Shown here one piece after another: positions 41,666 to 49,728 of a stretch of DNA of 64,000 nt (position 1 is the first letter of the stretch; every line of letters begins with the position of its first letter). A program made the position numbers and the translations under genes. Source of the DNA: Streptomyces sp. CB02009 (GTDB lineage: Bacteria > Actinomycetota > Actinomycetes > Streptomycetales > Streptomycetaceae); contig NZ_LIVV01000002.1 of assembly GCF_001905825.1 (NCBI RefSeq), positions 934,441-998,440 of the forward strand. Reading direction: 5' to 3'. Under the pieces are notes generated by a model. The model searched no databases, was not told where the DNA came from, and was given only the letters and a program-made list of their open reading frames with translations.

Positions 41666-43078
41666 TCAGTCGCCCGCCGCGCCCGGCGCCGTCCGGGCCG
41701 CGGCCGACTTCCGACCCCTGCGGCGCGAGCGCGGACGCCCCGGCGCCGCGCCCGTCGACAACTGGAACGTGACCGCCACACGGGCACCGCCCAGAGGGCC
41801 GCGCGTGATGCGGACGGCGCCCCGGGCGGCGAGGGCCGCGCGACGGGCGATGTCGAGACCGAGGCCGGTGGAGCCCGTACTCCCGCCGCGGGCGAGCGCA
41901 CCGTCCGGGTCGGCGATGCCGGGGCCGGCGTCGTGCACGGTCAGTTCCACGGTGTGGGCGGTGCGGCACACGGAGACCTCCAGGGCGGTGCCCGGGGCGG
42001 TGTACCGGAAGACGTTGCCCACGAGCGCGTCCACGACGGCCGTGATGTCCGCTTCGGGCAGGCGGACGGGGGTCGTCTCGTCCGTGATCTGCAGGGTGCA
42101 GGGACGGTCCTGCTGACCCGCGAGCACGGCCCAGAAGGCCGCGCGCCGACGGACGACGTCGGCGACCTCGCAGGTGGCCCCGCCCTCCCGCGGCCCGTCG
42201 GGCGACTCCTCGCCCCGCAGCGCCCGGCCCATCGGGCCGACGGCGAGCGGCGTGCGCGCCTCGGCGATGATCGCGTTGAGCTCCCGCTCCAGTTCGGCGA
42301 CGGCCGTCTGGATGCGTCCGGTGTCGGCGCTCGGCGCGATCCGCTCGACCGCCAGGTGCAGGGCGGTCAGGGGCGTGCGGAGCCGGTGGGACAGGTCCGC
42401 GACCAGCTCCCGTTCGACGGCGAGCAGGTCCGTCATGCGGTCGGCCATGGTATTGAAGGCCGTTCCCGCTTCCTTCAGTTCCGGCGGTCCCTTCGGCTGC
42501 ACACGGGTGTCGAGGTTGCCCGTGCCGAGCCGGCGTGATGCCTCGGCCAGCCGCTTCGCCGCCGTGACGACGGCGGAGCCGAGGCGGTCGGCGACCAGGA
42601 CGGAGCCGCCGAGCAGGACGACCGCCAGACCCGCCATGACGCTCCACGACAGGGCGACCCCCCGGGTCAGGTCGTCGTCGGGGACGAAGTTCTCCACCAC
42701 CGCGACCCGGTCCTGGGGCAGGATCACCGGCTGCAGATAGATCCAGCCGCCGGGCACGTCCCGGGAGATGGACTCGCGCTCCTCCTCGGCCCGGCCCAGC
42801 AGCTCCGGCGGAGCGTGGCCCGCGCCGCCGACCGTGCTGTGGTCCGGCAGATGGATGACCATGTGCTCGGCCGCGCGGAGCCCCGCCCCCGCCTCACGCA
42901 GCTCGGCCGCGTCCGTGGTGAGGGCCAGGATCGGCGCCATCGCCGCCGCGCTCTGTTCGGCCGCCGTGATGCTCTGCTCGCGGGCCAGCGACATCACGAG
43001 CAGACCGAGCGGGATCAGGAACGACAGCGCCACCATGGAGGTGACGGCCAGGGCCACCCCCGCCAGGGAGCGCCTCAC
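41666..43078 (-). CDS. Membrane sensor histidine kinase (orphan)
   Basis: A 470-residue kinase. Helices at about 8-30 and 142-164 flank a small extracytoplasmic sensor, followed by a HAMP region (about 165-220), the H-box DLSHRLRTPLTAL (H231), a somewhat unusual N-box ALVGNVFRYTAPGT, G1 VHDAGPGI and G2 GLGLDIAR. The tail after 445 is Arg/Ala-rich. The start is GTG. The response regulator that normally precedes such genes is missing; the 220 bases upstream contain no receiver-domain sequence. It lies directly downstream of the Dsb-like operon and may sense envelope thiol or metal state. Confidence 0.9.
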   Translation of the reverse strand: MRRSLAGVALAVTSMVALSFLIPLGLLVMSLAREQSITAAEQSAAAMAPILALTTDAAELREAGAGLRAAEHMVIHLPDHSTVGGAGHAPPELLGRAEEERESISRDVPGGWIYLQPVILPQDRVAVVENFVPDDDLTRGVALSWSVMAGLAVVLLGGSVLVADRLGSAVVTAAKRLAEASRRLGTGNLDTRVQPKGPPELKEAGTAFNTMADRMTDLLAVERELVADLSHRLRTPLTALHLAVERIAPSADTGRIQTAVAELERELNAIIAEARTPLAVGPMGRALRGEESPDGPREGGATCEVADVVRRRAAFWAVLAGQQDRPCTLQITDETTPVRLPEADITAVVDALVGNVFRYTAPGTALEVSVCRTAHTVELTVHDAGPGIADPDGALARGGSTGSTGLGLDIARRAALAARGAVRITRGPLGGARVAVTFQLSTGAAPGRPRSRRRGRKSAAARTAPGAAGD

Positions 43079-43298
43079 CGCGGGGCTCCGGGCTCGGCAC
43101 GGCGTCTACGGGACCCTCGGTTCACGGGTGCGGCGCTCCAACGGGTAGCCGTGTGCGCAGCGCCACGGTGAGGGATTCGGGTCCGAGGTCCAGGGGCCGG
43201 GGTCCGGGCGACGGGCGGCCGGAGGGGCTCCCGGTACGACGTCCTCCGGGAGGGGCATATGCCGTCGTATCGGCCCCGTGATCCGGTACGACGGACCG

Positions 43299-43922
43299 TC
43301 AGGAGGTGCCGAACGACAGGCCGTGCTCGCCGGTGCGCAGGGACACCGCCCGGTCGGCCACCGGGATCGTACACCCCTCGGTCGAACTGCAGCTCGCGTA
43401 ACCGATCAGCACCTTCGCCTCGCCAGGACCGGTCGCCCGGATCGGCAGCGTCACCCTGACGGGGCCGTCGGGGTAGACCGGTACGGCGGCGCGTACACCG
43501 GGCACGGTGATGCTCTTGACCGGCTTGTCCACGGTCATCTCACCGGAGCTGGCGACCGAACCGACGGGACGGACCTCGGTCGGTCGCCCCACCCCTTCGA
43601 CGCCCTCGGCGGGGAGCGCGGTGCTGTAGAGGTGGAAGCCGGCTTCGTCGGGTGTGAACGTGGCGACCAGGGTCCCCGCGTCGGACTTCCAGTCGGCCAC
43701 GCTCAGCCGGACGGTGACGCCGTTCTCGTTGAACTCCGTCTCCGCGGTGGCGGTGGCGGTGGCGGTGGCGGCGTGCGGCGGCGCGGACTCCTGGCCGCAG
43801 CCGGTCAGCGCGGCGGTGGCCAGCAGCGCGGCCGCGGCCCAGGCGAAGCGCGTGCGCGCGGCGCGGGGGAGGCGGGGGGACGGGTGAGGGGCAGGGTGGG
43901 TGGAGGCCATGGGGTGTCTCAT
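43299..43922 (-). CDS. Lipoprotein resembling the DsbD alpha (N-terminal) domain
   Basis: A 207-residue lipoprotein (lipobox LTGC, Cys42). The mature domain is an immunoglobulin-like beta fold ending VLIGYASCSSTEGCTIPVADR, which matches the cysteine-pair stretch of the DsbD N-terminal domain. That domain passes electrons from the membrane channel to exported thioredoxin-like proteins. An Ala/Thr repeat (residues about 50-60) follows the anchor. It is the last gene of the CcdA/TlpA/thioredoxin group, 174 bases after CcdA. Confidence 0.72.
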   Translation of the reverse strand: MRHPMASTHPAPHPSPRLPRAARTRFAWAAAALLATAALTGCGQESAPPHAATATATATAETEFNENGVTVRLSVADWKSDAGTLVATFTPDEAGFHLYSTALPAEGVEGVGRPTEVRPVGSVASSGEMTVDKPVKSITVPGVRAAVPVYPDGPVRVTLPIRATGPGEAKVLIGYASCSSTEGCTIPVADRAVSLRTGEHGLSFGTS

Positions 43923-43935
43923 GTCGTCGTTCCAA

Positions 43936-43989
43936 GTCTTTCGGATGCTTCGGCCACTTCGGCCACTTCGTTCACTTCGGGTGCTTCGG
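43936..43989. repeat. Six 9-bp repeats before the DsbD-alpha-like gene
   Basis: Six tandem units of the type CCACTTCGG. On the transcript strand they read, in one frame, as a Glu/Val/Ala-rich stretch (PEAPEVNEVAEVAEASE) whose TGA overlaps the next gene's ATG. No start codon with a ribosome site is evident for such a frame. Confidence 0.6.
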
Positions 43990-44096
43990 GCATTTCTGGA
44001 GTTTCGGGGAGAGCGGGCTGCCCCGTCGCGGACTTGACCGGCCCTCTCGGGTACCGGTCCTCTCGGGTACCGGCCGGCCGTCTTGGGTACCGCCGT

Positions 44097-44879
44097 TCAC
44101 AGGAACGAGGTCGTGCCCTGCAGCCGTACCTGCAACGCGTACACCAGGTCGGTCCACAGGCCGCTGACCAGCAGGAGGCCGACGAGGACCAGCAGTGCGC
44201 CGCCGGCCCGCATGACGGTCCCGTGGTGGTTCCTGACCCAGCGGAAGGCGCGCAGGGCGCGTTGGAAGGCGAGTGCGGTGAGAAGGAAGGGCGCGCCGAG
44301 CCCCGCGCAGTAGCAGACCATGAGGAGGGCGCCGCGCCCGGCGCTGGCCTCGTTCCAGGCCAGGGCCTGCACGGCGGCCAGGGTCGGCCCGATACAAGGG
44401 GTCCAGCCCACGCCGAAGACGACGCCCAGCAGGGGTGCGCCGGCCAGCCCGAAGGAGGGCCGGCGGCTGCTGCGCAGCTCGCGCTGGGTGAACCCGGGCA
44501 GCCAGCCCGCGAACGCGAGTCCCATGACGACGGTGAACAGGCCGAGGACCAGGGTGATGCCGTCCTGATACGCGAGCAGGTTGCGCCCGACGAAGCCGAA
44601 CAGGGCGCCCCCGGACACCAGGACGCCGCTGAAACCCAGGACGAACAACGCCGCTCCGGCGACCATCCGCCCGCGCCGCCCGCCGTCCGCCTCGGCGAGG
44701 TCGGACACAGACAGGCTGGTGACGTAGCTCAGGTAGCCCGGCACGAGCGGCAGGACGCACGGGGAGAGGAAGGACACCAGACCCGCGGCCACGGCCACCG
44801 GCACGGCGAGGAGCAGGGTGCCCGACACGGCGCCGGCGGCCGGCCCGGCGGCGAGCGCCGCCCACGCGGGGCCGGTCAC
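44097..44879 (-). CDS. CcdA-type thiol-electron channel
   Basis: A 260-residue membrane protein with six helices. The two channel cysteines are seen in [16 protein letters not shown] (C41) and [13 protein letters not shown]. CcdA/DsbD-beta proteins carry reducing equivalents from cytoplasmic thioredoxin across the membrane to exported thiol proteins such as the TlpA protein encoded just upstream. The GTG start overlaps the TlpA stop by four bases and has GGAGGA upstream. Confidence 0.93.
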   Translation of the reverse strand: MTGPAWAALAAGPAAGAVSGTLLLAVPVAVAAGLVSFLSPCVLPLVPGYLSYVTSLSVSDLAEADGGRRGRMVAGAALFVLGFSGVLVSGGALFGFVGRNLLAYQDGITLVLGLFTVVMGLAFAGWLPGFTQRELRSSRRPSFGLAGAPLLGVVFGVGWTPCIGPTLAAVQALAWNEASAGRGALLMVCYCAGLGAPFLLTALAFQRALRAFRWVRNHHGTVMRAGGALLVLVGLLLVSGLWTDLVYALQVRLQGTTSFL

Positions 44880-45475
44880 CCGTCCTCCCCGGCGACCCGG
44901 TCCACGAGGGGCTCCAGCTGCGCGCGGGTGACCGGGCCGGAGACGGCGACGGCGATCCGGCCCTGCCGGTCGATGACCAGAGTGGAGGGGATGGCCTGCG
45001 GGTTGAGCAGCGCGGGCGGGAAGTCCAGCAGCAGCATGCCGTCGGGATCGTGGATGCTCGGGTACCGCAGACCGTAGGTCCGCTCGAACTCCCGGGCCGG
45101 CCCGGTGGAACGGTCGCGGACGTTGACGCCAAGGAGCTCCACCCCGCGGGGCGCCGCCGCACCGCGCAGCGCCTCCAGGTCGGCGGCCTCGGCGCGGCAG
45201 GGGGCGCACCAGGAGCCCCACACGTTCAGGACGACGACCTTGCCGCGGTACGAGCGCAGAGCCAGGTCCCGGCCCGTGAGGTCCCGGCCGGCGGTGTCGG
45301 GCGCGGAGGGGCGTTCGGCGACCGGCAGCGCCGCCGCGGTCCCGATGGTGCCCGCTCCCGGCGCGCCGCCGTCCGCTCCCGTCGCGTCGCCCCCGCCGCA
45401 GCCGGTGGCCGCGAGGGCGAGGAGGAACAGGAGGACCGTGGCTGCCGCGCCGCGTCTGTGGCCGCGGGCCGTCAT
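44876..45475 (-). CDS. TlpA/ResA-like thioredoxin lipoprotein
   Basis: A 199-residue exported lipoprotein (lipobox LAATGC, Cys26). The thioredoxin fold has the active site WCAPC (C90, C93) and the cis-Pro region [13 protein letters not shown]. It probably reduces apocytochrome c or other envelope disulfides with electrons from the CcdA channel. Its ATG shares one base with the stop of the upstream thioredoxin gene (TGATG). Confidence 0.94.
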   Translation of the reverse strand: MTARGHRRGAAATVLLFLLALAATGCGGGDATGADGGAPGAGTIGTAAALPVAERPSAPDTAGRDLTGRDLALRSYRGKVVVLNVWGSWCAPCRAEAADLEALRGAAAPRGVELLGVNVRDRSTGPAREFERTYGLRYPSIHDPDGMLLLDFPPALLNPQAIPSTLVIDRQGRIAVAVSGPVTRAQLEPLVDRVAGEDG

Positions 45476-46308
45476 CAGGCCCACTTCCGCAGGAACGCGC
45501 CGAGGCCCGCCTCGGTCAGCCCGGGGTTGCCGGTCGAGTGGGTCTCGGTCACCACCTTGCCGTTGCCGTCGAGGACGACCAGGACGGGCATCTTGTACGC
45601 GCCCTCGCCGGAGCAGTAGTCGCGCAGGAGGTCGAAGGCCGAGGAGTCCTGGCTGCCGATGTCGACCTTGACCACGTGGTACGAGGAGTCCAGGAGCGCC
45701 CCCACGCCGCTCGTGGCGAACACCCGGTCGGCGGCTTTGCAGTTGCCGCACCAGTTGGCCCCGAAGTCGATCAGCACCTTCTTGCCGTCGGCCTTGGCTG
45801 CGGCGACCGCCGCCGTGACGGCGCCCCGGGCGTCCGCGCCGGTCGGGTAGCCGCTGGTGAAGCCCGAGGAGCCCGAGGGACCGGCTGAACCGGAGGAGTC
45901 CGAGGAGCCCGCGGCGGGGGCGGTCTTCTTCGCGGTGGGCCTGGTCGGGGCGGGCGCGGCTGTCGTCCTGGCGGGGCGAGGCGCGGCCTTGGTCGTCGCC
46001 GCGGGGCGCTTGGCCACCGGCGAGGAGGTGGAAGGGCTCGGCCGGGTCGTCGGAGGAACCGACGTCGCTACGGCGGTGGGGGAGGCGGATGCCGTCGCCG
46101 CCTCCATGGGCACAGGATCGGCGTTTGCCAAGTCGGCGGGCGCGTCCGGAACCGCGGCCACGGACACGTTCTGCGCCGCGTCGTTCTTCGAGCCGCCCAC
46201 TCCCCAGGCCGTGGCGACAGCGGCGGAGGCGACCGTGAGGGAGACGGCCGAGAAGCGGACGAGGCCCTGGATGCCGACGGTGCGTTGTTTGCGCCGGTGT
46301 GCGGCCAT
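45475..46308 (-). CDS. Membrane-anchored thioredoxin-like protein (DsbD gamma type)
   Basis: A 277-residue protein. An N-terminal anchor or signal (about 16-38) is followed by a Pro/Thr/Ala/Ser spacer of over 100 residues, then a thioredoxin domain from about 155 with [19 protein letters not shown] (C187, C190) and [15 protein letters not shown]. The GANWCGNCK form is that of the DsbD C-terminal domain. A Ser/Gly repeat (about 134-153) precedes the domain. It is the first gene of the operon with TlpA, CcdA and the alpha-like lipoprotein. Confidence 0.9.
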   Translation of the reverse strand: MAAHRRKQRTVGIQGLVRFSAVSLTVASAAVATAWGVGGSKNDAAQNVSVAAVPDAPADLANADPVPMEAATASASPTAVATSVPPTTRPSPSTSSPVAKRPAATTKAAPRPARTTAAPAPTRPTAKKTAPAAGSSDSSGSAGPSGSSGFTSGYPTGADARGAVTAAVAAAKADGKKVLIDFGANWCGNCKAADRVFATSGVGALLDSSYHVVKVDIGSQDSSAFDLLRDYCSGEGAYKMPVLVVLDGNGKVVTETHSTGNPGLTEAGLGAFLRKWA

Positions 46309-46568
46309 GACGGATCAACCCCTTGTGTCGGTGAGCTCTCCGGGGCCTGGAGGCGGCCGATACCGGAGCGGGCGCAGGACGCGGCCCGGCGTGCTGCCCG
46401 CCGGGGCCGGAGCGATCGTCCTGACCGACCGTGAGCCTAGGCGCCGGGAACGCGCCCCGGACCGTCCTGATGCCACCCATCAGGCACGCTTAAGGAACTG
46501 CTCAGGTTCGTGACCGCACGCCCCTCACCAGGGGTTCTCCCCTTGTCCCTGGGCGCCTGCCAGAGGAC

Positions 46569-47126
46569 TCACAACCGGGTCTCGCGCACGCTGGCCTGCG
46601 CCTTCGGCACGACGGTCGCCGTGATCTGCGAACGATGGTCGTCGCTGGTGAAGACGACCACCAACGTGCCGGGATCGCTCTGACCGGTGCTCGTGCGGAA
46701 GCCCGGATCGGGAACGGCCGAGACGAAGCACACGCTGTCGCGGCCGTACTGGACGGTGACCTTGCCCCCCTCGGAGGGAACCGTGTGCAGCCCGGGGCCG
46801 CCGCTGCACTTCGGGGCCGACGGCCGGGGCGTGGGCGGGACGGGCGCCCGCGTGGCCGTGGGTGACGGCGAGGGCGTCCGGGTGGTCGGCGGCGGTGACG
46901 AGGGGGACGAGGGCGGGGTGGTGGGCGCCTTCGGTGGGGTCGCGACGGACGAGGCAGGGACCCCGACGAGGACGGACGGGGAGGGGTACACCGCCTGGAC
47001 CGAACGCGCGGCCGGCGGGGTCGGTCGGGTCAGGCCGATGACGAAGTACACCGTGAGCATCACCGCGGTGACGCTCGCCGCGGTGCACGACAGCCATATG
47101 AGGAGATAGCGCAGGAGGCGTGGCAC
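46569..47126 (-). CDS. Membrane-anchored hypothetical protein
   Basis: A 185-residue protein with one helix near the N-terminus (LLIWLSCTAASVTAVMLTVY), a Pro/Ser/Thr-rich wall-spanning stretch of about 70 residues, and a C-terminal exposed domain with two cysteines (CSGGPG and DSVCFV). No family recognised. The GTG start has no good ribosome-binding site. It lies 260 bases upstream of the Dsb-like operon on the same strand and may be part of the same envelope function. Confidence 0.7.
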   Translation of the reverse strand: MPRLLRYLLIWLSCTAASVTAVMLTVYFVIGLTRPTPPAARSVQAVYPSPSVLVGVPASSVATPPKAPTTPPSSPSSPPPTTRTPSPSPTATRAPVPPTPRPSAPKCSGGPGLHTVPSEGGKVTVQYGRDSVCFVSAVPDPGFRTSTGQSDPGTLVVVFTSDDHRSQITATVVPKAQASVRETRL

Positions 47127-47171
47127 CGCATCAGTGTGGCCGACGGCAACCGCACCACCCACCCCGCCCTC

Positions 47172-47235
47172 GCACTCGTCCCGTACGGGCCGACGGCGCA
47201 GATATGGAGCGGCGCACTCGTGCCGTACGGGCCGA
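47172..47235. repeat. Pair of 22-bp direct repeats upstream of the anchored protein
   Basis: Copies 47172-47193 and 47214-47235 (GCACTCGT[C/G]CCGTACGGGCCGA) differ at one base and are 42 bases apart, about four helical turns. Each contains the palindrome CCGTACGG. They lie 46-109 bases upstream of the leftward gene at 47126, the place of activator or repressor sites. Confidence 0.65.
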
Positions 47236-47410
47236 GGCCCCACCAGCGGCCCGACCTGGCGACCGCTCCGAGCCGGTCGCCGATCGGAGATCGGAGAAAG
47301 CAAAACGTCCTGGCGGGGCCGGGGGTACCTGACCGAGTCCGGTACAGGGTCCGCACCTGCACGAGGTTCTCCTTGCCGAGCTGTGCGAGATGGCTTTGTT
47401 CACGACTTCG

Positions 47411-47431
47411 GGTTCTGGCACAACTTCTGTG
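47411..47431 (+). repeat. IS-end-like motif, copy 1
   Basis: GGTTCTGGCACAACTTCTGT plus G. This 21-base motif recurs at 47888-47908 (one difference) and, inverted, at 48704-48718 (first 15 bases). All three copies are preceded by TTCACG. They look like leftover terminal repeats of a lost insertion sequence. Confidence 0.65.
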
Positions 47432-47513
47432 AAGCCGTCACGGCGAGTGGTCTGTGGGGCCGGGGATATTCGAGGCAGCGGAGCGCAGAGGCTCGTATGA
47501 TCCCTGCCAGGAC

Positions 47514-47586
47514 GGGGCTCGTAGCGCAGGGGTTGTCGCGCCTTCACCGCATGTGGGAGGACGCCGGTTCGAATCCGGCCAGCCCC
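47514..47586 (+). tRNA. Non-canonical tRNA-like sequence, anticodon unresolved
   Basis: GGGGCT...AGCCCC gives a six-pair acceptor stem (with a C-C mismatch at the seventh pair). A D-arm with GCGC/GCGC and a perfect T-arm GCCGG-TTCGAAT-CCGGC (47563-47579) are present. The anticodon arm is odd: CCTTCA...TGGGAGG pairs only with a bulged G, leaving loop CCGCATG, which would read as anticodon GCA (Cys) with C instead of U at position 33; other foldings give a five-base loop. No CCA is encoded. Flanking bases extend the acceptor pairing to 12 bp. It may be a minor tRNA or a pseudo-tRNA used as an integration site. Confidence 0.5.
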
Positions 47587-47650
47587 GTCCTGCCTCTTCT
47601 CCAGAAGCCTGCTTCGACGTCTGGAAGACATCTCGGCCGTTGCTCAGAGT

Positions 47651-47677
47651 GCTCTGTCACAGAAACTGTGACAGAGC
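47651..47677. repeat. Perfect 12-bp palindrome with AAA loop
   Basis: GCTCTGTCACAG-AAA-CTGTGACAGAGC. It is less GC-rich than its surroundings and lies 64 bases after the tRNA-like element. It could be a terminator hairpin or two abutted insertion-sequence ends. Confidence 0.7.
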
Positions 47678-47887
47678 CCGACTTCGAGCAGCATTTGTTC
47701 ACAGCTCCGGGAGGCGCGCTTGGCAAGCCCGGGAGGCGATGTCCACGAGAACGGGAGGCACCTGCCCCGGTCGGCAACGGAGCTCCGGCCGCTGCGGCCT
47801 CCGCCCGTAGCCAGCGCTTTTGCTCGGACCGTCGCGGCACGGTCGACGGCCAGCCGCCGGCCACCGCTGCGGTGCTGTCCGTTCACG

Positions 47888-47908
47888 GGTTCTGGCTCAA
47901 CTTCTGTG
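47888..47908 (+). repeat. IS-end-like motif, copy 2
   Basis: GGTTCTGGCTCAACTTCTGT plus G, one base different from copy 1 at 47411 and in the same orientation, 477 bases away. Confidence 0.65.
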
Positions 47909-47995
47909 GTGGTGCGGCACCCCCACTCGTACCCACAGCACGGAGATCTCACTGACCGGCTGGTCGCGTCGCCAGATGCACGTTGTAGGGCTACC

Positions 47996-48643
47996 TCAGC
48001 GTTCCACTCTCAGCCGGCGGGCGGTCGCGGCGTCACCGATGGCGTGCCACTGGCTTGCCAGCCATTCTTCGACACTCCTCGCCACAGGCAGACCAGGCGG
48101 CAAGGCGTCATGCAGGCCGGCCGTCTCCGGCTCCAGCTCTCGGCAGCGAACTAGCGTCGCCGGTTCCTCTGTTCCTTGTGCGGCTACCGAAACACTGCGC
48201 AGAAACATGACGTTGGCCACCACCAACCAAGGTTGCTGATCCATTCCCGCCACACCCGAGGAACCATCGTTCCCGCTGGCCAGTGCCCATGGATCCGGGG
48301 CCAGGTACCGCACCTCCCCTACGCCCGTGAAGGCAGCCGCAGCCGTGCACATATGGCAGGGCTCCTGCGTGCTCCACAGGGTCAGGACGCTGAGGTCCCA
48401 ATCGGTTCGTGCCGCGCCCAGAGCGTTCATCTCGGCGTGCGCAAGCGGCGAACCGCGCAGGGGACCCCCTCCGGGGCCGTCGTCATAGGCATGGTTCCGC
48501 CCTTCGGCCCTCACCACGCCGGTGGGATCAGTGAGCACTGATCCCACCGCCAGACCCCCGGCCGCCAGCGCCTCGTACGCCAACGCCAAGCAGCGTCTCA
48601 CCGCCTCGGGTGCTGCTGCCCACTCCGCATTGAAGTTCCCCAC
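47996..48643 (-). CDS. Cytidine/deoxycytidylate-deaminase-fold protein
   Basis: A 215-residue zinc deaminase. The zinc motifs are PLAHAEMNAL (H69, E71) and QEPCHMCTAAAAF (C96, C99), as in nucleoside and dCMP/guanine deaminases. The C-terminal 90 residues (from AGMDQQPWLVV) are an extension not needed for catalysis. The GTG start at 48643 has AGAGG about ten bases upstream; a TTG lies three codons earlier. The substrate is unknown. It stands alone between repeat remnants and the IS5-type element. Confidence 0.85.
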   Translation of the reverse strand: MGNFNAEWAAAPEAVRRCLALAYEALAAGGLAVGSVLTDPTGVVRAEGRNHAYDDGPGGGPLRGSPLAHAEMNALGAARTDWDLSVLTLWSTQEPCHMCTAAAAFTGVGEVRYLAPDPWALASGNDGSSGVAGMDQQPWLVVANVMFLRSVSVAAQGTEEPATLVRCRELEPETAGLHDALPPGLPVARSVEEWLASQWHAIGDAATARRLRVER

Positions 48644-48703
48644 ATCAGCCAACCTCTCACATCGGCGGATGCCTCCTCCACGCAGGAGCGAACCCTCCAC
48701 GAG

Positions 48704-48718
48704 AGTTGAGCCAGAACC
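48704..48718 (-). repeat. IS-end-like motif, copy 3 (inverted, partial)
   Basis: On the minus strand GGTTCTGGCTCAACT, identical to the first 15 bases of copy 2, then diverging. It lies 61 bases upstream of the deaminase start. Confidence 0.55.
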
Positions 48719-48826
48719 TGTTCTCGTGAACATCGGGCGCGGGGGGCCTACCGAACTGCTGTCGAAACGCTGCTCCACGACGTGAACAGAGCCAGTCTGT
48801 GTGGGTTGATTCGACCAGGGCGTTTC

Positions 48827-49687
48827 TTTGGATCATCTCGCTGACCAGATGAAGATGGCGGCGATGTGGAGTCCTGAGAGGTAGGTGGTGGCGGTCCTGT
48901 CGTAGCGGATGGCCAGGCCGCGCCACTGTTTGAGCTTGTTGATGCACCGCCCGACGGTGTTGCGCTGCTTGTAGGCCTCGCGGTCGAAGGCCGGCGGGCG
49001 GCCGTCTTGGCTGCCGCGGCGATTGCGGTTGGCGGCCTGGTCGGAGGGCTGCGGGATCACGGCCCGGATCCCGCGTCGGCGGAGGTGGGTCCGGATCGCG
49101 CGGGAGGAATGAGCCTTGTCGGCGACGATCGAGTCCGGTGCGATCCGGGGCCGGCCGATTGGCCGGGGCACCCCTAAGTGGGCCATGACCTCGGGAAACG
49201 CGGGCGCGTCACCGGCCTGGCCGGGCATGAGGATGAACGCGAGCGGGCGGCAGTTGCCGTCTGCGGCGAGGTGGACCTTGGTGGTCAGTCCGCCGCGGGA
49301 CCGTCCGAGGGCATGATCTTGCGGCTCGCCAGCCGGAGCCCCTTTTGACGTGCCCAGGCGGCGTGCTGGTGGGCGCGGACGATGGTGGAGTCGACTGCGA
49401 CGACCCAGTCGAGGTCGCCTTCGGCGTCGGCCTGGGCGAGGAGCGTGGCGAAGGCCTTCTCCCAGGTGCCGTCGGCGGCCCATTTCCGTAGGCGGCTGTG
49501 GACGCCCTTCCACGACCCGAAGTGCTCGGGCAGGTCCATCCACGGTGTGCCGGTGCGGTACTTGAACGCGATCGCGTCGATCACCTGCCGGTGATCACGC
49601 CAGCGTCCGCCCCGCTTCGGCGTCCGATCCGGAAACATCGGCTCTATGCGCGCGCTGCGGGTCAGTCAACGATCCGATGATCGGAAA
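48827..49687 (-). mobile_element. IS5-family insertion sequence (IS427-like group)
   Basis: About 860 bases carrying a two-frame transposase. The ends show an imperfect inverted repeat: TTTGGATCATC at 48827-48837 and its partner, TTTCCGATCATC on the minus strand at 49676-49687. No target duplication could be confirmed. Size, two-frame transposase and frameshift signal all fit the IS427 group of IS5. Confidence 0.75.
48833..49638 (-). CDS. IS5-family transposase made by -1 frameshifting
   Basis: The first frame (49638 down to 49285) encodes FPDRTPKRGGRWRDHRQVID, the helix-rich DNA-binding part, and the first catalytic Asp in VVAVDSTIVRAHQHAAWAR. At 49345-49339 the transcript reads A-AAG-GGG, a slippery heptamer. 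A -1 slip joins SKGAPAGEP...LGRSRGGLTTKVHL in the second frame, which carries the second Asp (SIVADKAHSS) and the terminal catalytic region NTVGRCINKLKQWRGLAIRYDRTA. Family members have about ten more N-terminal residues; here they would read LTRSARIEP but are closed by TGA, so the start (ATG 49638 or the CTG upstream) is uncertain. Confidence 0.85.
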
Positions 49688-49728
49688 GCGGCAGTCGTCA
49701 GGCCGGAGTGTTCGGTCACACTGGTGCG

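Larger units (their letters stand above)
47587..47995. other. Gene-free region with repeats
   Basis: About 400 bases between the tRNA-like element and the end of the deaminase gene. It holds the 27-base palindrome (47651-47677) and copy 2 of the IS-end-like motif. No convincing protein is encoded. Confidence 0.5.

Noticed and set aside
42174..42740. Ser/Arg/Ala-rich plus-strand frame opposite the sensor kinase
   Set aside because: Antisense shadow; composition reflects complementary GC-biased codons.
43079..43298. Search for a receiver-domain remnant upstream of the sensor kinase
   Set aside because: No receiver or winged-helix motif was found in any frame; a 52-codon minus frame there has no family-like features.
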